Source: Notolepis coatsorum
Taxonomy: Eukaryota; Chordata; Actinopteri; Aulopiformes; Paralepididae
Length of the DNA stretch: 64,000 nt
NCBI GenBank assembly: GCA_963971535.1
Contig: OZ020592.1
Coordinates: forward strand, 53,387,511 to 53,451,510
Reading direction: 5' to 3'
The notes under the pieces are model-generated. The model was not told where the DNA came from. It saw nothing but the letters and a program-made list of their open reading frames with translations, and made no database searches. The translations under genes and the position numbers were made by a program. Every line of letters starts with the position of its first letter. The stretch's first letter is position 1. This document shows positions 12,536 to 25,100 of the stretch, piece by piece.

Positions 12536-13066
12536 AATGACCCGACCACAATTGGACCCAGCAAACAGGACGAGGGAGGCCTTGGACCGCCTCTACCACT
12601 AGCCCTCACTGCTAGCATGACCGCCACGGCCAGCACTGCCTTCTCTGCTGACATGGAGCTCCAGGGAGCGTTTCCCGGAGTCCAGGCGTCGCCATGGGAG
12701 GGTACCGGTGCGGTCCTCCGTGGAGCCCCCAGGATGAGGCGGGGCTCCGGACGCCACAACCTCCAGGAGGAGACAAGGTTCCCGTCTCCACAGGTCCCCT
12801 TCACCGCCCTGGTGGGAGGCCTACTACGCCGAGTCAACTCAGGAGGAGCGTCCTTGGGAGGCCTGCTACGCCGAGTCAACTCAGGAGGAGCGTCCTGGAC
12901 CTGCCGCCTCACCCGGGCCTGCTTCCACGTCGGGTCGACTTCGGCGGCGACACGCAGCAGGCCGGTCGTCTCTTCCACCAGCTACATCGGGGTCTACGCC
13001 CAGTTCTATGCCTGGTTCTGAGTGTTGGGAGGCTCCTGCCCGGGGACCAACGCCGGGTCCCACTGC
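12536..13066 (+). pseudogene. Degenerate gypsy gag/leader remnant
   Basis: The sequence after the LTR reads like a fish gypsy Gag start (G/MDPANRTREALDRLYH) but begins with ATT in place of ATG and hits a stop within about 20 codons. The remainder is GC-rich with frameshifts. It includes a tandem 42-bp duplication at about 12811-12895 (two copies of a block with CTACGCCGAGTCAACTCAGG). No pol is present; RT, RNase H and integrase have been deleted. Confidence 0.55.
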
Positions 13067-13495
13067 TGTGTTTGTATTATCAATATGTATTTAATGTAAT
13101 CGCTGTCATGTTGTTCATGTTGCCCACTCTGTTTCCTGGTCTGGTCTAGTGTGTTGTCTCTTGTATTTGTATGTATTGTTATTCAGTCCTGTCATGTATT
13201 TGGTGTCACTTTGTTTGTCAGCTTGTGTCTTCGCCCAGGTGTGTCTCGTTGTTAATTAATTAGTCTCCCTATATATGCTGTGCTTCCCTGTTCCTCCCCT
13301 GTCGGGTCATTACCCATGTTGACCTTGTTTCCTGTATCCTGTCTCCTGTGAACCTGTCTCTGTGTACCTGTTTGCTGCCTTGTGAAAGACAAGTAAAGCC
13401 TTTTCGTTGAACTACACCCCGTCGTGTCCTGCCTGTCTCTCTATCCTCGTCCTGTTCTGCATTTTGGGTCCACATCACCACCGAACCCTAACAGT
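13067..13495 (+). repeat. Gypsy-like 3' LTR, 5'-truncated
   Basis: Begins inside the LTR at TTTGTATTATCAATATG and then follows the LTR at 11945-12535 to the shared CCTAACA end. Small indels (an added GTCTGGTCTAGTG, a duplicated TTAA, an extra CTGTATC) separate the copies. The first ~170 bases of the LTR are absent, so the element lost its internal region together with part of this LTR. Confidence 0.75.
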
Positions 13496-13529
13496 CTTCA
13501 CCGAATAGATAAAGGTTAAATACAAGGGG

Positions 13530-13775
13530 AGCTCCAGTAGCTCACCACGTACCGCGAGTGCTATTTCAGCGCCGTGGACAACCGTGCTCGTCACGGATCT
13601 GGGGCTGAGCGCGTTCGAATCCCGGACGGCAGCCGTGCCTTTCCCAGAGTGTCTTCCCCCCCATCTGAACCCTTTCAGCCTGCTTCTGTCGGTCGAACTT
13701 GACCAAGTATGAATGCGATGAAAAAGCGATAAACGCTAAAAAGAACCAGCTGACTGGCCAAAGTTTAAAAAAAAA
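13530..13775 (+). mobile_element. tRNA-derived SINE
   Basis: An A-box-like segment (GCTCCAGTAGCTCACCACG) and a B-box (GCGTTCGAATCCC) are spaced as in a tRNA-type promoter. A short body and an A-run at about 13766-13777 follow. Confidence 0.55.
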
Positions 13776-14250
13776 AAGTTAAATACAAATTTAAATACAA
13801 AATTAGATCTCTCCATATTCGTCTTGGCACTGGCAGCCGGCGTGTGTGCCCATCTTCATACGCTTGTTATCTCAGCGGCAGTGGCTTTGTCCATCTGGCT
13901 ATCATTTTTGGGTTTGAGAAGGAACGGCATGTGTCGTTTGCCGTTCTTGGTTGTAACTGCAGGTTACTTTTTACTGCTTTCCATCTTGATTTCTTGATTT
14001 CTAGTTCGCTTGTAATGTTTCTTTATTTTTTTTGGACAGCGCACTAAACTTGACAGCGCGCTACATTTTGACACACACATTTCTGCCAAAAGCGCTGTCA
14101 GGAGTGCAGACTGCTCGCGAGCCACACATATGGGGCGTGTCTGCGCTGGTATCTCATCGCGCAATGTGCTTTCGTGAATAGCTCCCAACACGGAGCACGA
14201 TCCGCAGATGCAATTAGCTTGGCGCAATCCATTCTTTTTGGATTCCGCCC

Positions 14251-15121
14251 TTATACTTATATACTTATTAATGGGTCCATTGTAAAATGTATTTTCATCT
14301 TCAACTAAAACAGGGATGGATATCCATGAAAAAAGAGACACCTTCTTTAAAAAAGAAAACAAGCACCCCACCTCTCCGGAACAAGATTATCTTTCTTCTG
14401 CGCTTGGGACTTGCCAACTAAAAGTCTGTGTCCATGGCCTACAGCAGTATTTCATAAACTATGGGTCCAAAAAGAAGTCACAAGCTTGTTTAATTAAGGT
14501 TCTAATGACAAGAATATTACGTGTATACTAACGCTTCTGGGTCCTGAGGCTAGACTAAATCTACTCAAGTTGGGTCACAGAGTGAAAAAGGGTAAATTCA
14601 GAATTTTGGAAACCTACTGTAGTGCTATTTCTTATTTACCAACGATGTTGTCGATCGGTAGAGTTCTTTCTCAGCACAATCCATGCAGTTCTTCATACCG
14701 GATACCCGCTGCTCTAATTTAGCCACAAAACTACTGCAAAGTAAATGGGGCCACAGTCAGGTACAACCCTTGACATATAGATGCTGAAACCTACTCCACA
14801 GTGCACCCACCTACCCAAGTAGGTGTCAGCCTTCATTACAGGCCTTGTACAGACTGGAGCGTGGCCCCATTGACTTATTGATGTGTTTCGTTTTGTGGCC
14901 AACAGGCTAGAGCTGCAGGTGTCCAGTATGAAGAGCAGCATAGATTGTGCAGAGAAAGGACTTGGTAACCATTGGTAAGTAGGAAATAGGGCCAGGGTTC
15001 CCAAAACTCTGAACTTGCCCCTTAAGAACCGCTGGCCTAAAGTAGGTTACAGCAGGTGAACATGTTCTAGGTCTTTCTGCCATCAGATGGTGACACACGA
15101 TCAGGCTGGGCATGTCTTGAC

Positions 15122-15157
<36 letters not shown>

Positions 15158-15240
15158 CCCAGCTGTCGAGGACAAACCATGGATCCCCTGCATCCTGTGG
15201 ATTTCAAACTAATAATCTGAGACTGATTATAATGCAGGTT
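14251..15240. other. Non-coding stretch with (ATC)n tract
   Basis: No coding frame with recognisable similarity. A (CAT/ATC)n microsatellite occupies about 15122-15157. Confidence 0.5.
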
Positions 15241-15246
15241 AATCCT

Positions 15247-15512
15247 GCATATAGGGGCAATAGTGGCTCAGGAGGTAGAACAGTCGTCTGGTAATCTGAA
15301 GGTTCCCGGTTCGATTCCGGCTCCTCCTGGCAGCGTGTCAAAGTGTCCTTGAGCAAGTCACTCAACCCCAAACTGCTCCCGATGAGCAGGTCGGCACCTT
15401 GCACGCTCGACTCTGCCATCGGTGTGTGAATGTGTGAGTGAACGGGTGACTGTGAGGCATACGTTGTAGTAAAGCGCTTTGGATAAAAAACGCTAAATAA
15501 ATACAGGGCATT
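15247..15512 (+). mobile_element. tRNA-derived SINE, nearly full length
   Basis: A-box TGGCTCAGGAGGTAGAAC and B-box GGTTCGATTCC are intact. The body includes GTGTCCTTGAGCAAGTCACT and GCTCCCGATGAGCAGG, and the tail GCGCTTTGGATAAAAAACGC is the LINE-like 3' end shared by many fish SINEs. Short A-rich end. Confidence 0.75.
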
Positions 15513-15982
15513 TAGTCCAACAATAATACAGTATGTATGAACTTGACTTGCTGTTTTGCATTGAGACATGGGCCTTGACATGATCAACTTAGGACTTGAC
15601 CTGTGCAGAGTCGGACTCGACCATCTGATCATTATTGTTTTACTCCTTCATACATGTAGCACCAGTAGCCATATCAACCAGCCAAGTAGTGCTCCTAGAT
15701 AGATAGCACGGGAGCTTGAGCCCCCTGACCCTACTCGTACAAAAATACTGTCTCTCAGTCATGTGATTTATATATCCTCATGAAGGATATATAAGCATTT
15801 TATGCATATACATCTAAATGATAATACAAATTAAAAAATAGACGGCAGTGAAGAAGAGATGGGTCTTGAAGCAGAATTGGAAAATTGAGAGAGACTATTG
15901 AGTCTCTAATATTCTTGGGGGAGGGAGTTCCAGAGCGCCCGGGAGGTGTAGGCTCTGTTCTCAATACGGCAAATATTGGACT

Positions 15983-16008
15983 GGGGGGGGGGGGGGGGGG
16001 GGGGGGGG
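15983..16008. repeat. Poly-G run (26 G)
   Basis: Uninterrupted G-run, a possible assembly-unstable or G-quadruplex-forming tract. Confidence 0.95.
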
Positions 16009-16100
16009 CAGGCTGAGGGGGAGACGAGGTCTGTGAGACATGGGGGGTTAACCATCATCTCTTCATAAAACAGGACAGGGTATCCATGAAAACAGAGGTA

Positions 16101-16443
16101 GAGAGGAACCTACAGAGACCTCGGTCCTGCAGAGAGGAACCTACAGAGAGACCTCGGTCCTGCAGAGAGGAACCTACAGAGAGACCTCGGTCCTGCAGAG
16201 AGGAACCTACAGAGAGACCTCGGTCCTGCAGAGAGGAACCTACAGAGAGACCTCGGTCCTGCAGAGAGGAACCTACAGAGAGACCTCGGTCCTGCAGAGA
16301 GGAACCTACAGAGAGACCTCGGTCCTGCAGAGAGGAACCTACAGAGAGACCTCGGTCCTGCAGAGAGGAACCTACAGAGAGACCTCGGTCCTGCAGAGAG
16401 GAACCTACAGAGAGACCTTGGTCCTGCAGAGAGGAACCTAGAG
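16101..16443. repeat. 33-bp minisatellite, about 10 copies
   Basis: Unit core AACCTACAGAGAGACCTCGG, 33 bp long, nearly invariant. The first copy lacks 4 bases and the last differ by one or two substitutions. Because 33 is divisible by 3 the array is open in several frames, giving an 11-residue repeat (LQDRGLSVGSS on the minus strand) in a 149-codon frame at 16055-16504. No promoter, splice or homology evidence supports a protein. Confidence 0.95.
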
Positions 16444-16734
16444 CCCCCAGAGAGACATATCTGATTTGATTAGTAAATAAATTGAAGGGAATGTAGTGTG
16501 ACATTCACTGATGAATTGAACAGCGCTGGCCGACCCCTTTTTTCCTGCAGCTGGACAATGATGCGACGCGACACTTGATTTACTTCTCATTTAGCCATTA
16601 TATTGGCTCAGTCCATTTCCATTACTTTCTTGACTGGGACAGTGAACTCATTTTACAAAACACTGTTTTTCTGTAACAATTATGTATCATTTTGAGGTCA
16701 ATATTCCCTGTTGATATCATAATCAGGTTGATAT

Positions 16735-17215
16735 GACGTGCGGCAAAGGGAACTGCTCCCGCCTACCTCCGGTCAATGGTCTCTAACTACACACCCTCAA
16801 GACCCCTACGCTCTGCTTCTTCTGGCCGCCTCAGATCTACTCCTATCCAAGCTCCGGGAGGGTCATCAAAGAGAAGTCGCCTATTCTCAGTCCTTGCCCC
16901 ACAATGGTGGAATGAACTACCCACCCCAGTTAGGACAGCCGAAACACGTCCAATCTTTCGCCGTCTACTAAAGACGCACTTCTTCAACCATTATCTGAAT
17001 AAAAAAAAAAAAAAAAAAAATTATCTAACCCTAACTAACCATACTGTCATGCACTTGTCCTAATAAACTAACCTACACTGTAGCACTCAACACTTTGACG
17101 AACATTGTTACTCAGCTGATAGAGTTGTGCCCTTCCTGATGGCTTGTCGTACAGAACTTGTAAGTCGCTTTGGATAAAAGCGTCAGCTAAATGACTAAAT
17201 GTAAATGTAAATGTG
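16735..17215 (+). pseudogene. 3' end of an L2/CR1-type LINE
   Basis: One frame reads SVLAPQWWNELPTPVRTAE..FRRLLKTHFF, the C-terminal segment that follows RT in fish L2-like LINEs. A poly-A run at 17001-17020 interrupts it. The 3' end carries GTCGCTTTGGATAAAAGCGT and TAAATG repeats (about 17165-17213), the usual tail. Severely 5' truncated. Confidence 0.7.
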
Positions 17216-17267
17216 CATAGGGTTTATACTGATAGGAGGTGCCAATTGGAAAACCACTCAAAATAAC

Positions 17268-17564
17268 TTAAAGGTAGAATCTGTAACGCCGTCAAACAGT
17301 GACCTCTAGGCAAGAGAGCCCCACTTAGTATTGCGCTTTGTTTACATTTTCTGTTTTTGGTTTTATGTGTGGGTTGGAGTTGAGTGGGGATAGGGGAGGG
17401 GTTGCCAAGAGATGTCTGGGGCAATTCACAGCATAAAAAGTTATTAAACTCCAATCCACACATCAGACCTAAACTAAAAATGTAAACAAAGTGCAATACC
17501 GGCAACCAGGGATCCCTTTTGCCCAGAGGTCGCCGTTTGACAGCATTACAGATTCTACCTTTAA
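17268..17564. mobile_element. TTAA-flanked palindromic MITE (Kolobok- or piggyBac-type)
   Basis: Begins TTAAAGGTAGAATCTGTAA and ends with the complement. The two arms pair over about 130 bases with scattered mismatches, so almost the whole 297-bp unit is a foldback. The TTAA at both ends is probably the target duplication. No coding capacity. Confidence 0.7.
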
Positions 17565-18200
17565 GTCGGTCTGAGTAGGGTTTGTGCCCGTCTTGGATTT
17601 GGGGCGTTTGGACATCTTGTGTATTTAACATTGTGAGCACGTGTGACAGCAGCAGACTGTGGAATGTTTGAGCAAGGTTCAGACAGACTGCTACAGACCC
17701 GCTAGCTTCCTCCCCATGGAGCTTTCTTTTGACTTTTTTCTTCTCTCATTAGACAAACACTCAGTTCCGAATAAAACTGGGTTATTGCTTTTACTTGTAA
17801 TACGTGACGGTGTATCTTCTACAGAGAGCGTGAGGATTTGTCTTCGTCAGGATCATGAGATGCATGCAGCCTACAGGCCCCATTCCTCCACCCGTCATAT
17901 CCAATCTCCGGCCTCTGGTGCGGCCATGATGCAGTAGGTAGATGCAGGTGTGGGCACTAAATTAGATTTATATGTTTTCATAATGGCCTGTTGGAAGAGG
18001 GGAAAATCATAATTTTGAATAAGGACTTCATGAGGATATATAAATCACATAACTGAGAGACAGGGTGATAATATGCAAGCATTTCTCCTCCGACAGAATT
18101 TACTACCCTCTTGAAGAGGATGCTTTCCAGCAGCCCCCCGCGTGACTACGGGATGTAGAAGTGAGACGCAATAATAACAGACCAAAGAGCCGGTGAGATG
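17565..18200. other. Non-coding stretch
   Basis: No coding similarity or clear repeat recognised between the MITE and the repeat-poor region. Confidence 0.4.
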
Positions 18201-18674
18201 TAAATTTAGTCACATATTTATTACATAAATATATAGTAAAATAGACCAGCGACAATTACCATAAAAATATCTTCCTTTAAAATCCTGACCATAAACAAAG
18301 ATTTGAAAATCACACATTGACATTTACAAACACTCTGATTGTCTGGACCGGTCATAAGCAGCCCACCACAAAAAACCTGACATCACACCACCCACTGGAC
18401 TTTTATTGGAGAAGAGGGGAAAGGGGGGCGGGGTCAGGCACTCAGCCGAGGGGACAGGATTGGGGTGAGGGTCCAGGAAAGACAGAGGGGAGGGGGGAGG
18501 GGTTGGGTGGTGGTGGGTGTGATGGAGGTGTGGGTGGTGTGAGAGGAGATCACAGTAGATATTCGGAGGTTTCCTGTGTGTGTGTGTGTTTGAAAAAGAG
18601 AGGGAGAGAGTGAGTTGTGTTTGTTTGTCCCTGTGCTTTGCGGGAATGGATCCTGAATACTGTTTGTTTGCTTG

Positions 18675-18678
<4 letters not shown>

Positions 18679-18733
<55 letters not shown>

Positions 18734-18741
18734 GAGAGAGA
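18679..18741. repeat. (GA)n microsatellite
   Basis: About 30 GA units with a GATA interruption near the end. Confidence 0.95.
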
Positions 18742-20231
18742 CATGAAGAAAGAGAGAAAGAACCAGAGACAGAAAGACAGACCCTACTCTAGGTACAGTG
18801 CATGGCCACGTGTTTGCGTACTGTGCCCTCTGCTCACCAGTCACCACCAGCTTTGCGCAGAGTCTCTAAGATCAAGACTCCAGCTTTGCCGTATCTACAA
18901 ACTATAGTGTCACTTGTACACTGCAATCACACTTTCTTTTCACCCAGAAGACACCTCCGAGAGTGGGAGGCTCATCTGGATAATTTTTTTCCTTTGGCTG
19001 CTTATTCTCTCCAGAAACCCCCTCCGTAAAATCTCACAGTCTATGGAGGCTCTAACTGGAATCTCTTAGGCCCCGTTGTTCTCGAGTCTCGGGTGTCACG
19101 GGGGACGTGTCCTACTCTGGTGTCTCAAAGAACAGGCGTTAATGTGGCTTTTTTCTTTTAAGGACGAGAAGATAACCTCACTTCCTGTAGAAAAGCTCAC
19201 TTCCTGTACCACACACCCGCTAACTATCTTCCGACCGATGACCGCGAACCTCCGACGGGTCATGTGCCCCCTGAGTGTGAAGCGCCCGCCCTCGTCATAA
19301 ATTCCCAGCAGCCTCAGCGATCACAGTGAAGCAAGGAACTGAGATCAAAGAAGTAATACAAAAAAGTAAGAAATCCAAAAGTTTGAATAGTAGTTGTATT
19401 AGTTGTGGTAGTAGTACGTAGTAGTTTATAGCTTGTTTGCATGTTTTCCCATATTTTTTACAGATATTTTCTTCTGCACTGCTGGTTTCAAATTGTTATC
19501 CATTTTCCATAGTTACAAATAAACTGAGCAGTTGGCAAAAAAAACAGACCGGTTCAACAGAGTCCTTAAGAATATCCAACAGGAAGGACAATAGAAATCC
19601 CAATAGAAAAAACACGAAGTGACACAAATAAATGACATAACTCCTGTGAAGACTCCACACCAACTATAGATCTTTGAGGTGCCCCTCAACGTATTTGGGC
19701 GAAATGTACATTAACACACAAGGTTTTGAAAAAGGTGTCATGTGTGAAACGCACCCCTCCACCCCTCCCCCCATAACCTTCTGGGTAAAATTGGCACATG
19801 AAGCCTCGCTCTGTATTTGTAGGACAGTGGATTGTAAAAAGTGAAAAAAAATTACACAAAGTTCACACTTCTGTACAACAAAAGGCCCCCTCAGAGTACG
19901 GTCCTGTCAAAGGACCGCAGATTCAGAAAGAGAGCTTTACATGGACCCTTCTATCAGCACCTTACTTCTGCATACCGGGCTTGATAAGATGGGTGGCTGG
20001 GTTAATAGAATGACATGGACCTGATACTGACCGGAAAGTTATGAATAATTTGATCCCTATGCTAGGTTTCAAAGCTAGTTGAGCAGAGCATTTCCCCTGC
20101 GGTTCTGCATACACTAATGCCCCATCTCCCCCATTAGCTCTGTTTCAGCCTGGCTGGGGCTAGCCACAGTCTAGCACGGTTACGGTTGGGTTGGGTTTGT
20201 GTCTCCCATTGCATTTCTTGTAAACACTCCG

Positions 20232-20244
20232 GTTGCTAGGCAAC
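20232..20244. promoter_or_regulatory. RFX X-box-like palindrome
   Basis: GTTGCTAGGCAAC is a near-perfect inverted repeat and is the complement of GTTGCCTAGCAAC, a strong RFX-family X-box form. It lies in the repeat-poor region with no identified promoter beside it. A motif match only. Confidence 0.35.
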
Positions 20245-21948
20245 CTTTCAAAATTCACACCACCAACCGTGGTACCCGAGCTAAACCATGATGATACAAC
20301 AGTCCCAGTCGGCTTTGGCCAGGTTGTGAAGGGTGGCTGTCACAGCCGGGGTCCAGCCAGGGTTTGGCCACAGGTTCTGAAGACAATGTAGGCGCTCACT
20401 GTGTGCCAGACAGGCCACAGCATGGCTAAACCCTGGCTAGTGGAGACAAGGCATAAGGTGCTTATGTATGTGCCAAGGGAGCTGGGTGGGTGATATGGGC
20501 TGGGAGGGTTCTCGACAAGAGAGGTGTCAATATGGGAAGCACAGGTAGCATGGGGGAAGAGGAGGAGCAGGGGGAGAAGCACCCTTTGAGGCCGGCCTTT
20601 CAAAACCTGAGCAGTTCTTAACCGATTCAAAACCCGTTTTCGACCTGACAAAACATTGCATATCTATTCATAAACATAGATCTCCCTAAAGTACAATACT
20701 ATTCTGCTCGCATAATTCATTATCTAATCATCAAAAATATGTCCCCACTTCTAATAGATTAGCTAATTTGTTTACATTCTTTGCTGTCTAGGCATGCCGT
20801 TTCTCAACCCTTTTTTATAAAAATATCCCCCAAGATTACAAATCTCAATAGACATATCAACACGCGTAGGTAATCAAAGCAGCACAAAGCCAATCAACGT
20901 GCTACGCTAATCACCTGCCACCAAAAAGCTACCTACACGCTCTTCAAGTGCTATAAACTACTCACATTGGCAAATTTGGTCTGGTCGGTTACTGTCTCCA
21001 ACAGGACAATTTCATTATCCTCTCAGAGCCATTCACAGGCCTTCATACACCACTGAGATCACAACCATCCAAGCCTGAGATGACGGCCTGGCCATAGTGC
21101 GGGTCAATTAATACCGTAGAGCTCGATGTGCCATATAGGGGTCATAGTGCTATGTCATGACCATGTTGTGAGTCTGCTCTGCCTCTCTCAGCCTCTCACC
21201 TAGAAGGTGTTTAACACACAACAGTAACCATTTAACAGTCAAAGTACCTCACACAACACAGAGTTACAGACATACTCAAGCTACACCAATACACTAATGG
21301 TATGCACACACCCTTAAGATTACCCTCCTCTGCTATAGCGTCGGGCACTTTCATTACATTTCCTCACAGGCTTTACGCTTTTTCAAGTAATTTCTGCTGT
21401 TACAATGTGGGCTTAGATTTATTTAAATGGATGTAATGAATGAAAAAGATTTCTGCAGACTCAAAACCCTTGCATCACTTCATTACATCGGCAAGCTCTT
21501 GGTCTACAGAACCCTCCTCTGGGTTATGCTCTAAGGAGGTCATAAAATACCAAAAAGCTACAGATTAAGTGAAGTACTGCAAGGAGTTAAGCAAAATATT
21601 CTTTCATTCAATTTGGGCTCCTTGATGGTGGTCGGTGGTCATTCTTTGTTGTGTAATGATAACCTAAAAATCACTCTCGGGACTCCTGATATAATCCAGC
21701 ACACTAACTCCTAGTTCCAAGCCCAACATGCAAATTTTGTGAACATATGAATGACCACATGGATCATCTATTGCTGTATATACACACAGCAGAGGCGCAA
21801 AACTAAATCATAAGGCCGCCATTAGAAAAGGAGAAAGAAAACCAGACAACTGCAAAATCTCAAGTTCCAAAACAATGGAACCAGTATCCACTCCACCCCT
21901 ATCAAGTCTGGGGTTTATTATATTTGCAGACAGTCATTCCAGCCTCCT

Positions 21949-22150
21949 TTAAAGGTCCCCTATTGTTAAAAATGACCTTTTCTGGCGTTTTGCATTGTCT
22001 TTACACAATGAGGGGTTGTCCCAACACTGAAACATTGTTGAAATATGTACTTAGTGCAGTTTTTTTGCGGTTCAGCTGTGGTAAGAATCCTCCCTATTCA
22101 AACAAGCCATTCGGAATTGCAGCCAACGTCGATGTAGATATAACAACCAA
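21949..22150 (+). mobile_element. One end of a TTAA-type fish MITE
   Basis: TTTAAAGGTCCCCTATTG followed by AAATGACCTTTTCTGG matches a common TTAA-flanked fish element end. The same end type appears at 46410. I do not see the opposite terminus, so the limits are approximate. Confidence 0.4.
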
Positions 22151-25100
22151 TCGCTGTTAAGCTAATTTGAATAACCCAACTGTCATTCTAGCCACCGCCT
22201 GAAATCAACAATTTAGTGCAAATGCAACTGCAGTTTGACAAAGCCAATTTTTCATTTCTAGCGAGTATCTAACGTTAGCATGAACAACATGTCAGCTTTG
22301 GTTGAGGCTAAATAAAGTGAGATGCATGTCATGTTAACTTATCACAGAAGTGTAGCACATTTCTGACATTAACTAACGCTACATTCATTCAGCATCGTCG
22401 TACACTTTATCGTAGATTTCATTGCTTTGTTTTGAGTTTGATGCTATTGACTCTCCCTTATTGGAGCAAAGACATAGGCAGGGGGTAACGTTAGCTTTAG
22501 CTTAGCTTAGCCTAGTTGTGGTGGATGCTAGCACTAGCAGTCTCTGCATTGTAGAAGTGCTGTGACATTCTGCCATTGTCTCTCCTCTAGCCTTCCATTA
22601 GTGGTGGTGGATGCTAGCTGCTAACGATAACACTGGCATGTATCCAGGTCCAGCGCCAACAGCTTATGGATATTAATGGCTATGGGTGGAACCCATCCCA
22701 ACAGCTTGTAGCCTACATTGGAAGGATAGAGAGGTGCACTGTAGTACTTGATTAGAAATACCAAACAATTAATTTAATTGAAAGAAAACCTTACAGATTT
22801 GTTCCAGACTCACAGGAATTGTGTAAAATTGCCCAAAAGTGAACAATTTAGGACTTTTAAAGCATTGCTCCCCCTGCTTCAATTCAGGTCCTGTGACTTA
22901 CCCAGCAACACCCCCACCCCCAAACAACCACCTTCTGAAAATGGTTCCAAAGACCAGCTCCTCCCTACTTTCTGTGCCAACTTGCCTATTTGAACACAAT
23001 ATTGGTTACATTCTTCAAGGGAAATAATACAAGTCTATGACGAGGCTCTGTTTCACAGTAACCCCATCTCATGGTAATGGCCTCAAAGGGTGCTTCTGGG
23101 AGAGGGAGGGGAAACCAAGAAGATCGGTCCGATATCAGCACGTCCAACTTCCATAGCAAGCACGCGCACACACACACATAACACAGAGCTCTTATATGAA
23201 CATATACTCAAACGTTCACATGCACACAAGTAATTTACACTCACCAAGCCTAGAGTCATACCAAGTGTCCAATACAGCACAACGTTTTTTAAACAGTAAG
23301 CACACCGAGAAAACAGAACAGGCCAGTGGACAGAGGAACAAAGCTTTCCCCTCCGCCTGGGGGCATTGGTGCAGGCTGGATGGTAGCCATGCATGTGTAC
23401 CATCAGCCAACTGGGAGAGGGAGAGCTGGGTATTGCTGCTGGCACTTTAACCATAAAGGGAGAAAACGCATTGGCTAGAATACCAAATAGGACTGCGAGA
23501 GCTGAAATTGCTTTTTGTACACTCCAGTGTTTGTTTGTGTGTGTGTGTGTGTGTGTGTGCGTTGATGAGAAAAGGCGATAAATGTGATTTATTTAGGATC
23601 ACAGGGTGACGCGAGGCGCTTTTGAATGAGGGTCAAGCTGGCAACAAGTAAAGACGAGCTCTCTGTGTGTGTGTTTTTTACAGTGTGCACAGCACAGCAA
23701 AAACCCACACGGACACACAGGCTCACCGCACAAACACCGACGTCCAAACAAAGCAGACAGGCAAGTGCACGCACACAGAGACACACAGACAGACACAGAC
23801 ACTCTTTCACCCGCAAACACAATGAAATATTTTCTCAAAAGTGATGAGGGCATGGACCTGTCTCTTTGCACTATGGGGTTCCACTTCCTTGAAAGTAGAA
23901 TGTCTACCGCATAGCTATACCTTTTTTCTTTCTTTTTCATCCATCCACCAAGTCAGCTGAATGGCCCGGACAGAGATGGGAAAATAATTCAAAGGAAATG
24001 ACCAGAGAAAACACAAAAAAGGTACATCTCACATTCTCAAATCCAGAAGACAAAAAAATGATGAGCTAACAATGGTGGTTCATCTAAGGTTTATCATCAT
24101 TTATTAAAAAATTTTCTTTTACCTGAGAGAATCCTTCAATAACTTTCTTTTACCCAGTCACAAAAAGTGTCCTGTGCACGGGTGTGTGTGTGTGGGTGTG
24201 TGTGTGTGCGTGTGCACGGGAGAGCCAGTGTGCCAGCCTGACGCACTCACGGGTGGGTGTGTGTTAAAAAAAAAGAAAACATGTAAATCTATCTTTTTCC
24301 CCCACAATAAAACTGTCCACGGCTCTGAAAGGACCAGCAGAAGTTACGACGACTACACCACTCATTTACTTATTGCACTATGTTTAAAAAAGAAAATAAC
24401 AATAATAATACAAATGTTAAACTACACTATCTACACGTTTTCTTCACCCACGCAATGCTGTGGTAACTATAATGGTTTCAACTAATTCAAAGTAACATTT
24501 AAAGAGTGCAAGAGGCATTTGGCTGTTTTAGAGGGGTATGTTATTCTTTTGTCGCAATCATTATCCACTATTTACTACAATAGCTGGGTTTGGGGCTCAA
24601 AGTGCTTTGTTTTTCTTTTTTTCTTTCTCCAAATTCAGTGGCCAGTGGCAGTCAAGATGCCTCTATGCGGTGGCGCGGTTTATTCATTGATTGTTCATCA
24701 GTGTATGACCCTTTTCACAGCAGCCATTATGACGTCATAGACGGGGCAACCATTATGACCAAATTGAAACCATGGATACAGAATATCTATTCATTATTCA
24801 ATATATTATCCATTGGTTACACCTTTGTTTTACCCATCTATGACGAGTCAGAACGGCTGCCACGAAGAGGGCCAATCGGTCAAGTCTGCAGGCCCTGCTC
24901 CTTGACCCTTAGCGGCGGTATATATCTCATCAACCTACGCCACTTGCCACCCACTGAGCCACACTTATGCCTGACGTTACATTCATTTGGCCGCTGGATT
25001 AAATACTTAAAGCTTAACTATGCAATGATTATTTCTTTTAAAAGCTAGAATCTAGGTCTTGTTCAAGCCTTGGAATTTGAGTCTGCTGGCCCTTTGCTAG

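Larger units (their letters stand above)
9106..14250. mobile_element. PIF/Harbinger-like element, expanded by nested insertions
   Basis: The ends GGGCGGAATCCA (9106) and its complement (ending 14250) are flanked by TTA on both sides (9103-9105 and 14251-14253), the 3-bp target duplication typical of PIF/Harbinger. Similarity between the ends beyond the first 18 bases is weak. No transposase or Myb-like gene is visible, so it is a non-autonomous copy. About 5.1 kb now, much of it is later insertions: an LTR element (9813-11604), a gypsy-like element (about 11945-13495) and two SINE pieces. Confidence 0.6.

Noticed and set aside
16101-16443. CRISPR-like regular array
   Set aside because: Units are contiguous 33-bp repeats with no unique spacers, in a eukaryotic genome, so it is a minisatellite.
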